Source: Clostridiales bacterium
Lineage (GTDB): Bacteria; Bacillota; Clostridia; Oscillospirales; Oscillospiraceae
Length of the DNA stretch: 64,000 bases
Direction: 5' to 3'
Assembly (NCBI GenBank): GCA_004553625.1
Contig: SFKX01000006.1
Span: 62,001-126,000 of the forward strand
Part shown: positions 40,112 through 47,730 of the stretch, piece after piece
Layout of the letters: every line of letters starts with the position of its first letter
Position numbering within the stretch: position 1 is the first letter of the stretch
Notes under the pieces: model-generated
The model's database searches: none
Seen by the model: the letters and a program-made list of their open reading frames with translations, nothing else
What the model was told of the DNA's origin: nothing
Position numbers and translations under genes: made by a program

Positions 40112-41584
40112 ATGAGTAAAGATCTCAGCTCCTCGGGTTCCGGAAAAAATAAGATAATACATACCATAGTCATCCTTGCGCTGTTCTTCCTGTTCCGCTA
40201 CATCCCGCCGTTCGGCTCTGTGACCGAGGTCGGCATGGCGGTCCTGGGCATCTTCCTCGGCTGCATTTACGCATGGACCGTGGGAGAAGTCTTTTGGCCC
40301 AGCGTGCTCGGCATAGTCCTCATAGGCTTCGTCGGAGAAAACACCGTCACGGGCGTGCTTTCGGCCACTTTCGGAGACGCCACGCTCCACATGGTGTTCA
40401 TCGCCCTGGCTTTCTGCTTTGCCGTTGAAAGAAGCGGACTCATAGAGCTCATCGCCAAATATGTGCTCTCCCGGAAGTTTGCCAAGCGGGGTCCCTGGTC
40501 CATGGCCCTGGGTTTCTGGATAGCCACCGCCGTGACCTGCGCCGTGACCTGCGCCACCACTGGCATCATCATCCTGGCCTGGGAGATGTTCTACGAGGTA
40601 GTGCGCAGGGCCAAACTGGAGAAAAAGACCCCCTACACCGCGGTTGTCATCATTGGCATACTGGTATCCGCCTACCTTGGCGGCATAGTGATGCCGTACA
40701 ACGCCTTTACGCAGATCTGCTTCGGTATGCTGCGCGCGGCAGCGCCCGGCGTCGAGGTCGGTTCCATACCCTACATCCTGCTGACCGTTCTGCTGAGCGT
40801 CGTGGTCATCGCTGCCATGTACTTTGTCAGCAAGTACCTGCTCCGGATAAAGGTCGACTATGTGATACCCGACGACCTTATCTCCAAGGACGAGCTCAAG
40901 GTCACACGCAAGCACAAGATTATGGCGTTCTTCACGCTGCTCTTCTGCGTGGCTTTCATCCTGCCCAGTTTCCTGCCCGCCGAGCTCACCATCACCAAGC
41001 TGCTGTCTAACCTCGGCTTCACCGGCACTTTTGCGGTTATCCTCGTCATCCTCTCGCTCATAGGCGACGGCGAGGGCGGCAAGATGTTCGACTTCGGCCT
41101 CTGCCTAAAGAGCGGCATACCCTACGGTATGGTAGTCCTTGTTGCTGCGGCGCTGCAGGTCTCCAGCAAGCTGACGGACGCCTCCACCGGCATCCCCGAC
41201 ATGCTCTCCACTCTGCTCATGCCCATAACGACACTCAGCAGCCCGTTCGTCAGTATGGCCATCGTCATGGTGATCGGCCTCGCTCTGACGAATGTCATAA
41301 ACAACATCGTCTCCATCACGATCATGGTCCCTATCGGCATGACGCTGCTGCAAAACATAGAGTACAGCCCGCAGGTCATGGTCACGCTGTTCAGCCTTGA
41401 ACTCATTCAGGGCCTCATCACCCCCTCGAGCTCCATGGCCGGCGCTATGCTGCATGGTAACGACGAGTGGATCTCCTCGAAGAGCGTATATAAGTACGGC
41501 CTCATCCTCGAGGGTGTCGTGGCGCTCTGCATAGCGGTCGTCGGTATCCCCATAGGCCCCGCTATCTTCTCTCTCTTCTCCTGA
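40112..41584 (+). CDS. SLC13/DASS-like membrane permease
   Basis: The 490-residue permease has about twelve membrane helices arranged as an inverted repeat of the ion-transporter (ArsB/SLC13) superfamily, with re-entrant-loop motifs TCAVTCATTGIIILA in the first half and ALTNVINNIVSITIMVPIG in the second, and the ITPSSSMAGAM segment near the end. Relatives import dicarboxylates, sulfonates or other organic anions, usually with sodium. As the last gene of the reductase operon, before a strong terminator, it most likely imports the pathway substrate, implying a carboxylate or sulfonate. Confidence 0.85.
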   Translation: MSKDLSSSGSGKNKIIHTIVILALFFLFRYIPPFGSVTEVGMAVLGIFLGCIYAWTVGEVFWPSVLGIVLIGFVGENTVTGVLSATFGDATLHMVFIALAFCFAVERSGLIELIAKYVLSRKFAKRGPWSMALGFWIATAVTCAVTCATTGIIILAWEMFYEVVRRAKLEKKTPYTAVVIIGILVSAYLGGIVMPYNAFTQICFGMLRAAAPGVEVGSIPYILLTVLLSVVVIAAMYFVSKYLLRIKVDYVIPDDLISKDELKVTRKHKIMAFFTLLFCVAFILPSFLPAELTITKLLSNLGFTGTFAVILVILSLIGDGEGGKMFDFGLCLKSGIPYGMVVLVAAALQVSSKLTDASTGIPDMLSTLLMPITTLSSPFVSMAIVMVIGLALTNVINNIVSITIMVPIGMTLLQNIEYSPQVMVTLFSLELIQGLITPSSSMAGAMLHGNDEWISSKSVYKYGLILEGVVALCIAVVGIPIGPAIFSLFS

Positions 41585-41613
41585 GAGAGCTGCAAGCCTG
41601 ACCAATAACACAA

Positions 41614-41643
41614 AAACGGACCGTCCATTCGGACGGTCCGTTT
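41614..41643. terminator. Terminator of the reductase operon
   Basis: AAACGGACCGTCC (41614-41626) and GGACGGTCCGTTT (41631-41643) form a perfect 13-bp stem with an ATTC loop. Its A/T ends let it work in both directions, for the permease gene and for the convergent desulfoferrodoxin gene. Confidence 0.88.
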
Positions 41644-41665
41644 ACATTTATCGCTGGCTGCGCTT

Positions 41666-42046
41666 TTATTTGACCTCGGTCATCCAGAGGCCGTGGAGGT
41701 TGCAGTAGGCGTAGACGGCGACGGCCTTGTCGTCACCGAGACAGAAGCTGACCTTGGGGGCGTCGCCGGGGTTGAGGACCTTGCGCTGGCCTCCTTTTTC
41801 AGTCTGGACATAGACCCACTGGATGTAGTGCTCGGGGACCATGGGATGATCCACGCTGCCGATGTTTACGTTGACAACGCCGTTCTCAACGCTGACGACG
41901 GGCAAATGCTTCTCTCCGCTGGCGTCGACAGTGTTGGGGACCAGGGCCTTCATGGGCTCGCCGCAGCATACTACGGGGACGCCGGAGTCGTTGACCATAC
42001 CGATAAGGTTGCCGCAATGACGGCAGATATAGAACTTGGACTTCAT
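41666..42046 (-). CDS. dfx: Desulfoferrodoxin (superoxide reductase)
   Basis: The protein reduces superoxide to peroxide without making oxygen, a defence typical of anaerobes. Its 126 residues comprise an N-terminal desulforedoxin FeCys4 domain (C8, C11, C27, C28: ICRHCG...VVCCGEP) and a SOR domain with the catalytic iron ligands H47 (EKHLPVV, with the conserved Glu-Lys), H67, H73, C115 and H118 (AYCNLHGLW), so it is the two-iron class. It ends beside the bidirectional terminator at 41614. It may be co-transcribed with the membrane Fe-S protein 24 bases upstream. Confidence 0.96.
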   Translation of the reverse strand: MKSKFYICRHCGNLIGMVNDSGVPVVCCGEPMKALVPNTVDASGEKHLPVVSVENGVVNVNIGSVDHPMVPEHYIQWVYVQTEKGGQRKVLNPGDAPKVSFCLGDDKAVAVYAYCNLHGLWMTEVK

Positions 42047-42070
42047 AATATTGATTCTCCTTTTTTAATG

Positions 42071-42703
42071 TTATTCAAACTGTTTTCTGCTTCTGCAACA
42101 AGTATAATCAGACTCGACTGTCCTGTCAACGCCGACGCCGCACTTAGCCTTGCAGATTAGCTGCGTCATCGTGCCCATCGGACAATATACGCACCAGCTT
42201 CTGGGCTTATACAGCAGCATCGTCACAAGGCCGAGTATGGTGGAGGTCAGCATGATGCTATAAAAGCCAAACGCGAACTGTGCGACTCCGTTGTGCAGGA
42301 GCGTCCCGTGATATGCCCAGTGCCATGGCAGCTTGAAGCTCCAAAGCAGGGTGACGACCTGCTTCATGTCCCGTACCTCGGCAAAGACCAGGTATGTGTT
42401 CCAGAGCATCAGAAAGAACATGGTGAAGAAAAAGACCAGAAAACCGTAACGGAAAGCCTTGCTTTTCATCCATTTTGGTATGTCCCGTCTGCGCGAGAGG
42501 CCAAAACGTCCGCCAAGCAGGGCAAAAAGCTGTCCGCGGCCGCAGTAACGGTTGCAATATGCCTTTGTCCCCGAGACTATTGAAATTATGAGGGGAATAA
42601 AGAAGCAGAGCAGACCCAGCCAAGCAAACAGTATGTTGAAAAAGCCCAGAGCGAGGTAGAGCAGGGAAGCTATCCATAGATAGTCGTACCAACGTTTCTT
42701 CAT
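42071..42703 (-). CDS. NapH/YccM-like membrane iron-sulfur protein
   Basis: The 210-residue protein has four predicted membrane helices, a CxxxC pair in AYCNRYCGRGQLF after the second, and a C-terminal cluster motif WCVYCPMGTMTQLICKAKC after the last. This is the Fer4_5/NapH-like architecture, in which membrane-bound Fe-S clusters pass electrons between the quinone pool or a flavoprotein and a periplasmic or cytosolic partner. ATG 42703 overlaps the ferredoxin stop by four bases (ATGA), so the ferredoxin is its probable electron partner. Supply of electrons to desulfoferrodoxin is a possible role, inferred from position only. Confidence 0.8.
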   Translation of the reverse strand: MKKRWYDYLWIASLLYLALGFFNILFAWLGLLCFFIPLIISIVSGTKAYCNRYCGRGQLFALLGGRFGLSRRRDIPKWMKSKAFRYGFLVFFFTMFFLMLWNTYLVFAEVRDMKQVVTLLWSFKLPWHWAYHGTLLHNGVAQFAFGFYSIMLTSTILGLVTMLLYKPRSWCVYCPMGTMTQLICKAKCGVGVDRTVESDYTCCRSRKQFE

Positions 42704-42909
42704 GCCTGCACCTCCCGCAGCTCGATCACGCTTGCAGGACATTCCTTTACGCACTTGCCGCATCCCACGCACTTTCCCTTATCTATCCGCGCGGAGACTC
42801 CGTGAAAAATCTCTATGGCAGTCATGGGGCAGACCTTGACACAACAACCGCAGGCCACGCATGAGGCCTCATCCACTTCAGCTTTTTTTCTCCTCTTGAT
42901 CGGGACCAT
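42700..42909 (-). CDS. 2[4Fe-4S] ferredoxin
   Basis: The 69-residue ferredoxin has two complete cluster motifs: CVACGCCVKVCPMTAI (about residues 17-32) and CVGCGKCVKECPASVI (about 46-61), preceded by a short basic leader (MVPIKRRKKAEVD). It is translationally coupled to the membrane Fe-S protein downstream. A -10 TATAAT lies upstream at 42944-42939 on the minus strand, but I see no convincing -35. Confidence 0.95.
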   Translation of the reverse strand: MVPIKRRKKAEVDEASCVACGCCVKVCPMTAIEIFHGVSARIDKGKCVGCGKCVKECPASVIELREVQA

Positions 42910-43082
42910 ATAACTCCTCCATTGAGCTTGATGCCGCTATTATACTGCTGCCACGCGGACTGAACCGTGACAAGGTCACGATTTGCCCGGATGAAAGAGA
43001 GAAGCGTGCATCGGAGGCTGTGAACCTTTGAGTTGCTTGAGCATAGGATGAGAATGGCCTTGGCCGGAAAGGAGACTATCAA

Positions 43083-43421
43083 ATGTCGGAAATCAATGCC
43101 AATGTGCTGAACGAGACCCAGACCTGCCCTGCTGTGGGCTATCAGTCTGCCTCTATTTGCGTTCCCGTCACCGTTACGCCCTTCGCCCAGACTGGTGTGA
43201 CTATGACCAAATGCTGCGGCGAACCCGTAGTGACCCCGGGCCGCGAGGTCTGCGGCGGACTGAAAAATGGCTCCTGCGTTTTCACCATTACCCAGGACAT
43301 CTGCGTAGCGGTGCCTGTCGAGTTCGGCGCCATCGCCACGGTCGGGGATACCTTCGTCAGCTGCAACGGTTCTTCCGAGCGGGATATATGCACCAACTGC
43401 GAAGAAATTCCGGTCACCTAA
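43083..43421 (+). CDS. Cys-rich protein of unknown function
   Basis: The 112-residue protein has ten cysteines (about positions 15, 26, 44, 45, 57, 64, 73, 93, 102, 105), including an adjacent pair, and two related halves: ICVPVTVTPFAQTGVTMTKC and DICVAVPVEFGAIATVGDTF. It has no signal peptide or membrane helix. AAAGGAG lies 10 bases before the ATG and a terminator follows, so it is a single-gene transcript. The beta-rich Pro-Val-Thr pattern resembles small spore-surface or coat proteins of Clostridia, which I offer only as a guess. Disulfide or metal cross-linking is likely from the cysteine content. Confidence 0.75.
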   Translation: MSEINANVLNETQTCPAVGYQSASICVPVTVTPFAQTGVTMTKCCGEPVVTPGREVCGGLKNGSCVFTITQDICVAVPVEFGAIATVGDTFVSCNGSSERDICTNCEEIPVT

Positions 43422-43444
43422 AAGCGACCTTCCAACAATAATAC

Positions 43445-43483
43445 AAGCGCCGGAACGGGCAGCAGAGCCCTTCCGGCGCTTTC
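43445..43483. terminator. Bidirectional terminator between the Cys-rich gene and the kinase gene
   Basis: AAGCGCCGGAACGGGC (43445-43460) pairs with GCCCTTCCGGCGCTTT (43467-43482) with a small bulge and a 6-base loop, then TCT. It serves both convergent genes. Confidence 0.8.
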
Positions 43484-43519
43484 TATGCGTATAAGCGGTC
43501 AGTCCGGACGCCGCGGCAT

Positions 43520-44839
43520 TCACTCAAGTGGCAGCGATATGCAGACGGTGAACGTTGAATCTTCCTCGAAATAGCTGAAACTTCCGCCATGGTGGTCAAT
43601 TATCCTGGCACAGGTGTTAAGGCCTATGTTCGTGCTCTCCTTCAGCCCCCGCTCGGGTGAGATGCCGTTTGAGACGGATAAACTGAGACTGTCGCCAACA
43701 CGGAGGCATAGTATCCTTATCTCAGTCCCGCGGTCCGCATACTTGTACAGGTTGGAGCAAAGGTTGTCAAAGGCGCGGCGCAGCAGCGCTGTATCTGTCC
43801 GGAGTTTGCCATTTAGCGGTTCAAGCTCGTACCGAACGAGGAAGCCCTCGTTTTCCAGAGAAAAGGCATACTCGCCCCAGAACTGCTGCACAAGCTCGTC
43901 GGCGTCCAGCAGTTCGGTCACAGGAGGACCCCATTCCGAGGAGTAGACCAGGAAATACTCAAAGAGCTTGTCGGCCATGCCCTTTATGCGGAGCGTCTTT
44001 TCAAGGCTGCGGCTTATGAAGTGCTTGAGCTGTGCCTCGTCTTTGTATTTTCCCCTGTCCATCAGTTCCAGGTAGCCGAGCAGTGAGGTCAGCGGGGTGC
44101 GCAGGTCGTGAGACATTGCGGTAACAAGGGCGGAATTTGCTGCGCGCATCTTTTCCTCTGCCTTCTGGTGCTCAAGTATGGAGCGACGCATCTCGTCTAT
44201 GCCGCGGGCGAGCTCGCTCAGTTCGTCGTTTCCCCGGACCGTTACCTTGTAGTTCAAGTCGCCGCCTGCGAGGATGTCCAGTTCGTCCTTCATCTGCATG
44301 ATGTAGGTCAGCTTCCGGTGTACGAATGTAATGAACAGCAGGGAAAACAGCGCAAAGCCCGTGACGCTGGCCACGACTATCAGCCAATAGTAATAGGCGT
44401 CGCCGGCATAATAGTAGAGGAAGGCGCGCGTGACCGTGCCGTCGCTGAGGGTCAGCTCGTATTCGCGTTCCGGGTCCTCGAGCTCGGGGTCATAGTTTGA
44501 AATTATTGGACGCGCCTTTGAGGTCAGCTGTGACTCATAGATGATGTTGTCCCCGACGTAGATGGACAGATATACCTTACTGCCGCGCCCACACCAGATG
44601 TCCAGGGGACGAAGGTTGTCGGGCGTGACCTCTTCGTCCTCGACGTAGGTCTCAAGCAGCGCGAACTGCTGGTCCGACATGCTGCGGACAAAGCTCATCC
44701 CGTAGACCGTCCGGTCCAGCACCACATTGCCCAGCAGGTATATGGCAAAGAAGGCCGCGGCCGCGGCGGCGAGGGATATGAGCACTGCGCCCATCAGCTG
44801 TATGCTGACGCCGTGTTTTATGCCTAGCCTGTTATTCAA
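43520..44839 (-). CDS. Two-component sensor histidine kinase (HAMP), VanS-like
   Basis: The 439-residue kinase has membrane helix 1 (about 15-40), an extracytoplasmic sensor of about 115 residues, helix 2 (about 155-180), a HAMP linker (DELDILAGGDLNYKV), and a dimerisation/phosphoacceptor helix with MSHDLRTPLTSLLGYLEL (His at about 245). A GHKL domain follows with N-box FDNLCSNLYKYA and a C-terminal GLNTCARIIDHHGG. The usual DxGxG G1 box is replaced by VSNGIS, so ATP binding may be atypical. It overlaps the response regulator by 8 bases and is its cognate kinase. The stimulus is unknown. Confidence 0.9.
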   Translation of the reverse strand: MNNRLGIKHGVSIQLMGAVLISLAAAAAAFFAIYLLGNVVLDRTVYGMSFVRSMSDQQFALLETYVEDEEVTPDNLRPLDIWCGRGSKVYLSIYVGDNIIYESQLTSKARPIISNYDPELEDPEREYELTLSDGTVTRAFLYYYAGDAYYYWLIVVASVTGFALFSLLFITFVHRKLTYIMQMKDELDILAGGDLNYKVTVRGNDELSELARGIDEMRRSILEHQKAEEKMRAANSALVTAMSHDLRTPLTSLLGYLELMDRGKYKDEAQLKHFISRSLEKTLRIKGMADKLFEYFLVYSSEWGPPVTELLDADELVQQFWGEYAFSLENEGFLVRYELEPLNGKLRTDTALLRRAFDNLCSNLYKYADRGTEIRILCLRVGDSLSLSVSNGISPERGLKESTNIGLNTCARIIDHHGGSFSYFEEDSTFTVCISLPLE

Positions 44840-45524
44840 TGCGGTAGCCCTTTCCCCAGACGGTGCGGATTATCCTGGCGTTCTGCGGGTCGTCGTCCAG
44901 TTTGCGCCGGAGGTTGCGGATGTGGACCATGACGGTGTTGTTTGAGCTGTAGAAATACGGCTCGTTCCAGATGCTCTCGTAGATGTTTTGCACGGAGAAG
45001 ATCTTCTTCCTATGCGAGGCGAGCAGGAGCAGGATGCGGTATTCCGTATCCGTGAGCGCTACCTCGCTCCCATCGCGGGTGACGGTTGCCTGTGCGGTGT
45101 CTATCTCGACGTTCCCGCAGCAGTGTATGACGGTGCTCGCGGCGTTGGCCTTGGAGCCATAGACATAGTAGCGCCGGAGCATGGCCTTTACCCGGGAAAT
45201 GAGTTCAGAATAGGAGAAGGGTTTCACGAGGTAGTCGTCACCGCCGACGGAAAAGCCCATCGTCTTGTCCGAGTCCTGCGATTTGGCCGTGAGGAAGAGA
45301 ACAGGTACGGCGGAGCGGGTCCGTATCTCGGCGCAGGCCGCGTAGCCGCCGAGGCCGGGCATCATGACGTCGAGTATGACAAGATCTACGCCGTCATCCA
45401 GTTTTTCGAGCAGTTCGGAGCCGCTGGAGGCCTCGGAGACCTCATAGCCCTCGCTGCTGAGCAGGAGCCTGAGCACCTCGCGGATCTCGGGATCGTCGTC
45501 CGCAAACAAAATCTTCTGAGCCAT
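44832..45524 (-). CDS. OmpR/PhoB-family response regulator
   Basis: The 230-residue regulator has a receiver domain with acidic pair DD (about 9-11), phosphoacceptor Asp52 in DLVILDVMMPG, the conserved Lys (VKPFSYSEL, about 102), and a winged-helix DNA-binding domain (TDTEYRILLLLASHRKKIFS, ending RTVWGKGYRIE). It lies directly upstream of its kinase. A perfect 18-bp palindrome at 45569-45586 in the intergenic region could be involved in control of this operon or of the divergent phospholipid operon. Confidence 0.94.
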   Translation of the reverse strand: MAQKILFADDDPEIREVLRLLLSSEGYEVSEASSGSELLEKLDDGVDLVILDVMMPGLGGYAACAEIRTRSAVPVLFLTAKSQDSDKTMGFSVGGDDYLVKPFSYSELISRVKAMLRRYYVYGSKANAASTVIHCCGNVEIDTAQATVTRDGSEVALTDTEYRILLLLASHRKKIFSVQNIYESIWNEPYFYSSNNTVMVHIRNLRRKLDDDPQNARIIRTVWGKGYRIE

Positions 45525-45568
45525 GTCTCCACCCCTTTCGTGCGCACATTATATTACATCATACCATG

Positions 45569-45586
45569 CCCGGCCTATAGGCCGGG
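45569..45586. promoter_or_regulatory. 18-bp palindrome between response regulator and phospholipid operon
   Basis: CCCGGCCTATAGGCCGGG is a perfect dyad about 45 bases before the regulator start and about 90 bases before the VTT gene. It is either an operator or a short hairpin; the near-repeated TTTCAGAT and CTTCAGAA to its right resemble direct-repeat sites used by OmpR-type regulators. Confidence 0.35.
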
Positions 45587-45678
45587 ATCAAATTTCAGAT
45601 TTCTTCAGAACTTATTAAGGCGCCGGTTCAGATTATTGCGCTAAACTTGCCGAAGCGAAGTAAATGGAGGGAGCTGGG

Positions 45679-46257
45679 ATGGAGAGATTCGCCGGGAAGT
45701 TGAAGGTAGTCCTGACGGCGCTGCTGGTATTTTTGCTGCTGTTTTCGGTGCTGTTCCTTGTGCGAGGCTGGGCAGAGGGCAGGTTTGGCTCAGTTGACAG
45801 CCTCCGCGAGTACATAGAAGGCTTCGGCCTCTACGGACCAGCCATACTGACGCTCATACAGGCGCTGCAGGTCGTGCTGCCGGTGCTGCCTGGTTTCCTG
45901 GGGTGTATCGTCGGCGCCAGCCTCTTCGGCGCTCTGGGCGGGTTTTGGTGCAACTACATCGGCATCAGCGTGGGCTCAATAGCGGCCTTTCTCCTGGCGC
46001 GGCGCTTCGGCGTGGCGTTGGTGAAGAAAATGGTGCCGATGGAAAAGTATCAGTCCTGCGTCGAGTGGGTCAACAGGAAAAAGAGCTATACAGTCGTGCT
46101 CTTTCTGGCAATACTGCTCCCGCTTGCTCCGGATGATTTTCTCTGCTATTTTTCCGGGCTAACTGGCATGTCCGCGCGGCGCTTCACCTGGATAATCGTT
46201 GTGGCAAAGCCCTGGTGCATCCTGGCCTACAGCCTGTTCTTCGCGCACATAATTTGA
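45679..46257 (+). CDS. TVP38/TMEM64 (VTT/DedA-like) membrane protein
   Basis: The 192-residue membrane protein has the VTT domain: a first helix (LTALLVFLLLFSVLFLV), the PAILTLIQALQVVLPVLPGF re-entrant segment, then GASLFGALGGFWCNYIGISV and a final pair of helices around LPLAPDDFLCYFSGLTGMS. VTT/DedA proteins act as phospholipid or polyisoprenyl-lipid scramblases/flippases. ATG 45679 has GGAGG eight bases upstream. Immediately downstream are PssA and Psd, so a role in distributing phosphatidylethanolamine across the membrane is a reasonable inference. Confidence 0.88.
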   Translation: MERFAGKLKVVLTALLVFLLLFSVLFLVRGWAEGRFGSVDSLREYIEGFGLYGPAILTLIQALQVVLPVLPGFLGCIVGASLFGALGGFWCNYIGISVGSIAAFLLARRFGVALVKKMVPMEKYQSCVEWVNRKKSYTVVLFLAILLPLAPDDFLCYFSGLTGMSARRFTWIIVVAKPWCILAYSLFFAHII

Positions 46258-46273
46258 TTTGGGAGTGGACGAT

Positions 46274-46894
46274 ATGCTGGGCATATATAACTACACTGTC
46301 ATCCTGACCTATATCGGCATGCTAGTGTCCTTTTTGGGCCTGAGTTTTGCCATGGGAGGGAACATTCAGGCGGCGCTGCTCTGCCTCATGATCTCCGGAG
46401 TTTGCGACATGTTCGACGGCAAGATCGCCTCGACGATGGAGCGTACAAAACAGCAGAAGCGCTTTGGAATACAGATAGACTCGCTGAGCGACCTCATCTG
46501 CTTCGGTGTTCTGCCGGCCGTCATCGTCTACCAAGTGGCGGGGCAGAGCGCACCGAGCTTTTATATAGGAGCGGCGTACCTGCTCTGCGCGCTCATCCGG
46601 CTGGCCTGGTTCAACGTGGACGAGGAGGAGCGCCAGGAGCTGAGCGGCGGTGCGCGGGAGGAGTACCTTGGCCTGCCCGTCACCTCCGCCGCGCTGCTGC
46701 TGCCCGCACTCGTGGGCCTGGCGAAGCTTTGCCGCTGGCCGGCGGACAAGTTGGGTCCGGTGCTGCTTGTACTCATGGCGGCGGCCTTCCTGACGCCGTT
46801 CAAGCTGAAAAAGCCCGCCTTGCCGGGGAAGATCGGCATGATCGTCTGCGGCGGGGCGGAGCTTCTGCTGCTGCTTGCCTGGGTGGATATATGA
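46274..46894 (+). CDS. pssA: CDP-diacylglycerol--serine O-phosphatidyltransferase
   Basis: PssA makes phosphatidylserine from CDP-diacylglycerol and serine. The 206-residue membrane enzyme carries the CDP-alcohol phosphotransferase motif across CDMFDGKIASTMERTKQQKR and FGIQIDSLSDLICFG (metal-binding aspartates at start and end), followed by membrane helices. ATG 46274 is chosen for GGGAG at a 9-base distance; TTG 46259 and GTG 46265 are possible but poorer. Its stop overlaps the psd start (ATGA), giving the classic pssA-psd pair for phosphatidylethanolamine synthesis. Confidence 0.93.
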   Translation: MLGIYNYTVILTYIGMLVSFLGLSFAMGGNIQAALLCLMISGVCDMFDGKIASTMERTKQQKRFGIQIDSLSDLICFGVLPAVIVYQVAGQSAPSFYIGAAYLLCALIRLAWFNVDEEERQELSGGAREEYLGLPVTSAALLLPALVGLAKLCRWPADKLGPVLLVLMAAAFLTPFKLKKPALPGKIGMIVCGGAELLLLLAWVDI

Positions 46895-47730
46895 GTGCAA
46901 ACGGAAACAGCGCCGCCGTGCGCTTCCTGTACGGGACCGGCACAGGCCGCGCCGTGCTCCGGCTTATGCAGAAGGGCAGGGCGGACAGGCTGGTTGTGGG
47001 CTTTTTGAAGTCACCGCTGTCAAAGCCCTTCATCCGCTGGTATGCCGGACGCCACGGACTGAGGGTGGACAAAAAACAGCTGCGCAGCTACCGCAGCTTT
47101 CGCGACTTCTTCGCGCGGCGCCGCAGGTATCTGCTGGCAGACATGACGCCGCAGCACCTGATAAGCCCCTGCGACGGCTGGCTGAGCGCCTTTCCTGTGG
47201 ACGGGGACAGCGGGTTTGAGATAAAGGGCTCGCGCTACAAGCTGAGCGACCTGCTGGGAGACGCGGAACTGGCCAAGCGATTTGGCGGCGGAGACTGTCT
47301 TATATACCGCCTTTGCCCGGCTGACTATCACCGCTACTGCTACATAGACGACGGCTACCAGGGTGATAACCACTATATCCCGGGCGAACTTCACAGCGTA
47401 CAGCCCGCGGCTTGCGCGAAGTACCCGGTGTACACGCTGAACCGTCGTTGCTGGACTCTGCTGGCAACGGAAAACTTCGGGCCTGTGGTACAGACGGCGG
47501 TGGGCGCCTTTGCGGTTGGCGGGATTGTGAACGAGCGGGAGAACGCGCGCTGCCGCAGGGGAGATGAGATGGGCCGCTTCGAGCTGGCCGGTTCGACCAT
47601 CGTACAATTCTTCGAGCACGGGCGCATGAGCCTGCTGCCAGAGGTGCGGACATATATTGAGAGACATGGAGAGTTCAGGGTGACTCAGGGCATGTGGGTC
47701 GGCCTTGGTGCGGACAAAGATGAGGACTGA
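46891..47730 (+). CDS. psd: Phosphatidylserine decarboxylase proenzyme
   Basis: Psd converts phosphatidylserine to phosphatidylethanolamine using a pyruvoyl group made by self-cleavage. The 279-residue proenzyme has the helical N-terminus, SPCDG (Asp95), the catalytic histidine block CPADYHRYCY (His147), and the self-cleavage site ELAGSTIVQFF with Ser235 near the end; the usual LGST reads AGST. ATG 46891 overlaps the pssA stop; a much longer frame open to the left is read through pssA in another frame and is not coding. Confidence 0.93.
   Translation: MSANGNSAAVRFLYGTGTGRAVLRLMQKGRADRLVVGFLKSPLSKPFIRWYAGRHGLRVDKKQLRSYRSFRDFFARRRRYLLADMTPQHLISPCDGWLSAFPVDGDSGFEIKGSRYKLSDLLGDAELAKRFGGGDCLIYRLCPADYHRYCYIDDGYQGDNHYIPGELHSVQPAACAKYPVYTLNRRCWTLLATENFGPVVQTAVGAFAVGGIVNERENARCRRGDEMGRFELAGSTIVQFFEHGRMSLLPEVRTYIERHGEFRVTQGMWVGLGADKDED

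Noticed and set aside
42939-43082. Operator GTGAC-AAG-GTCAC upstream of the ferredoxin
   Set aside because: The repeat is short (5 bp arms) and not placed clearly against a mapped promoter; it could be chance.
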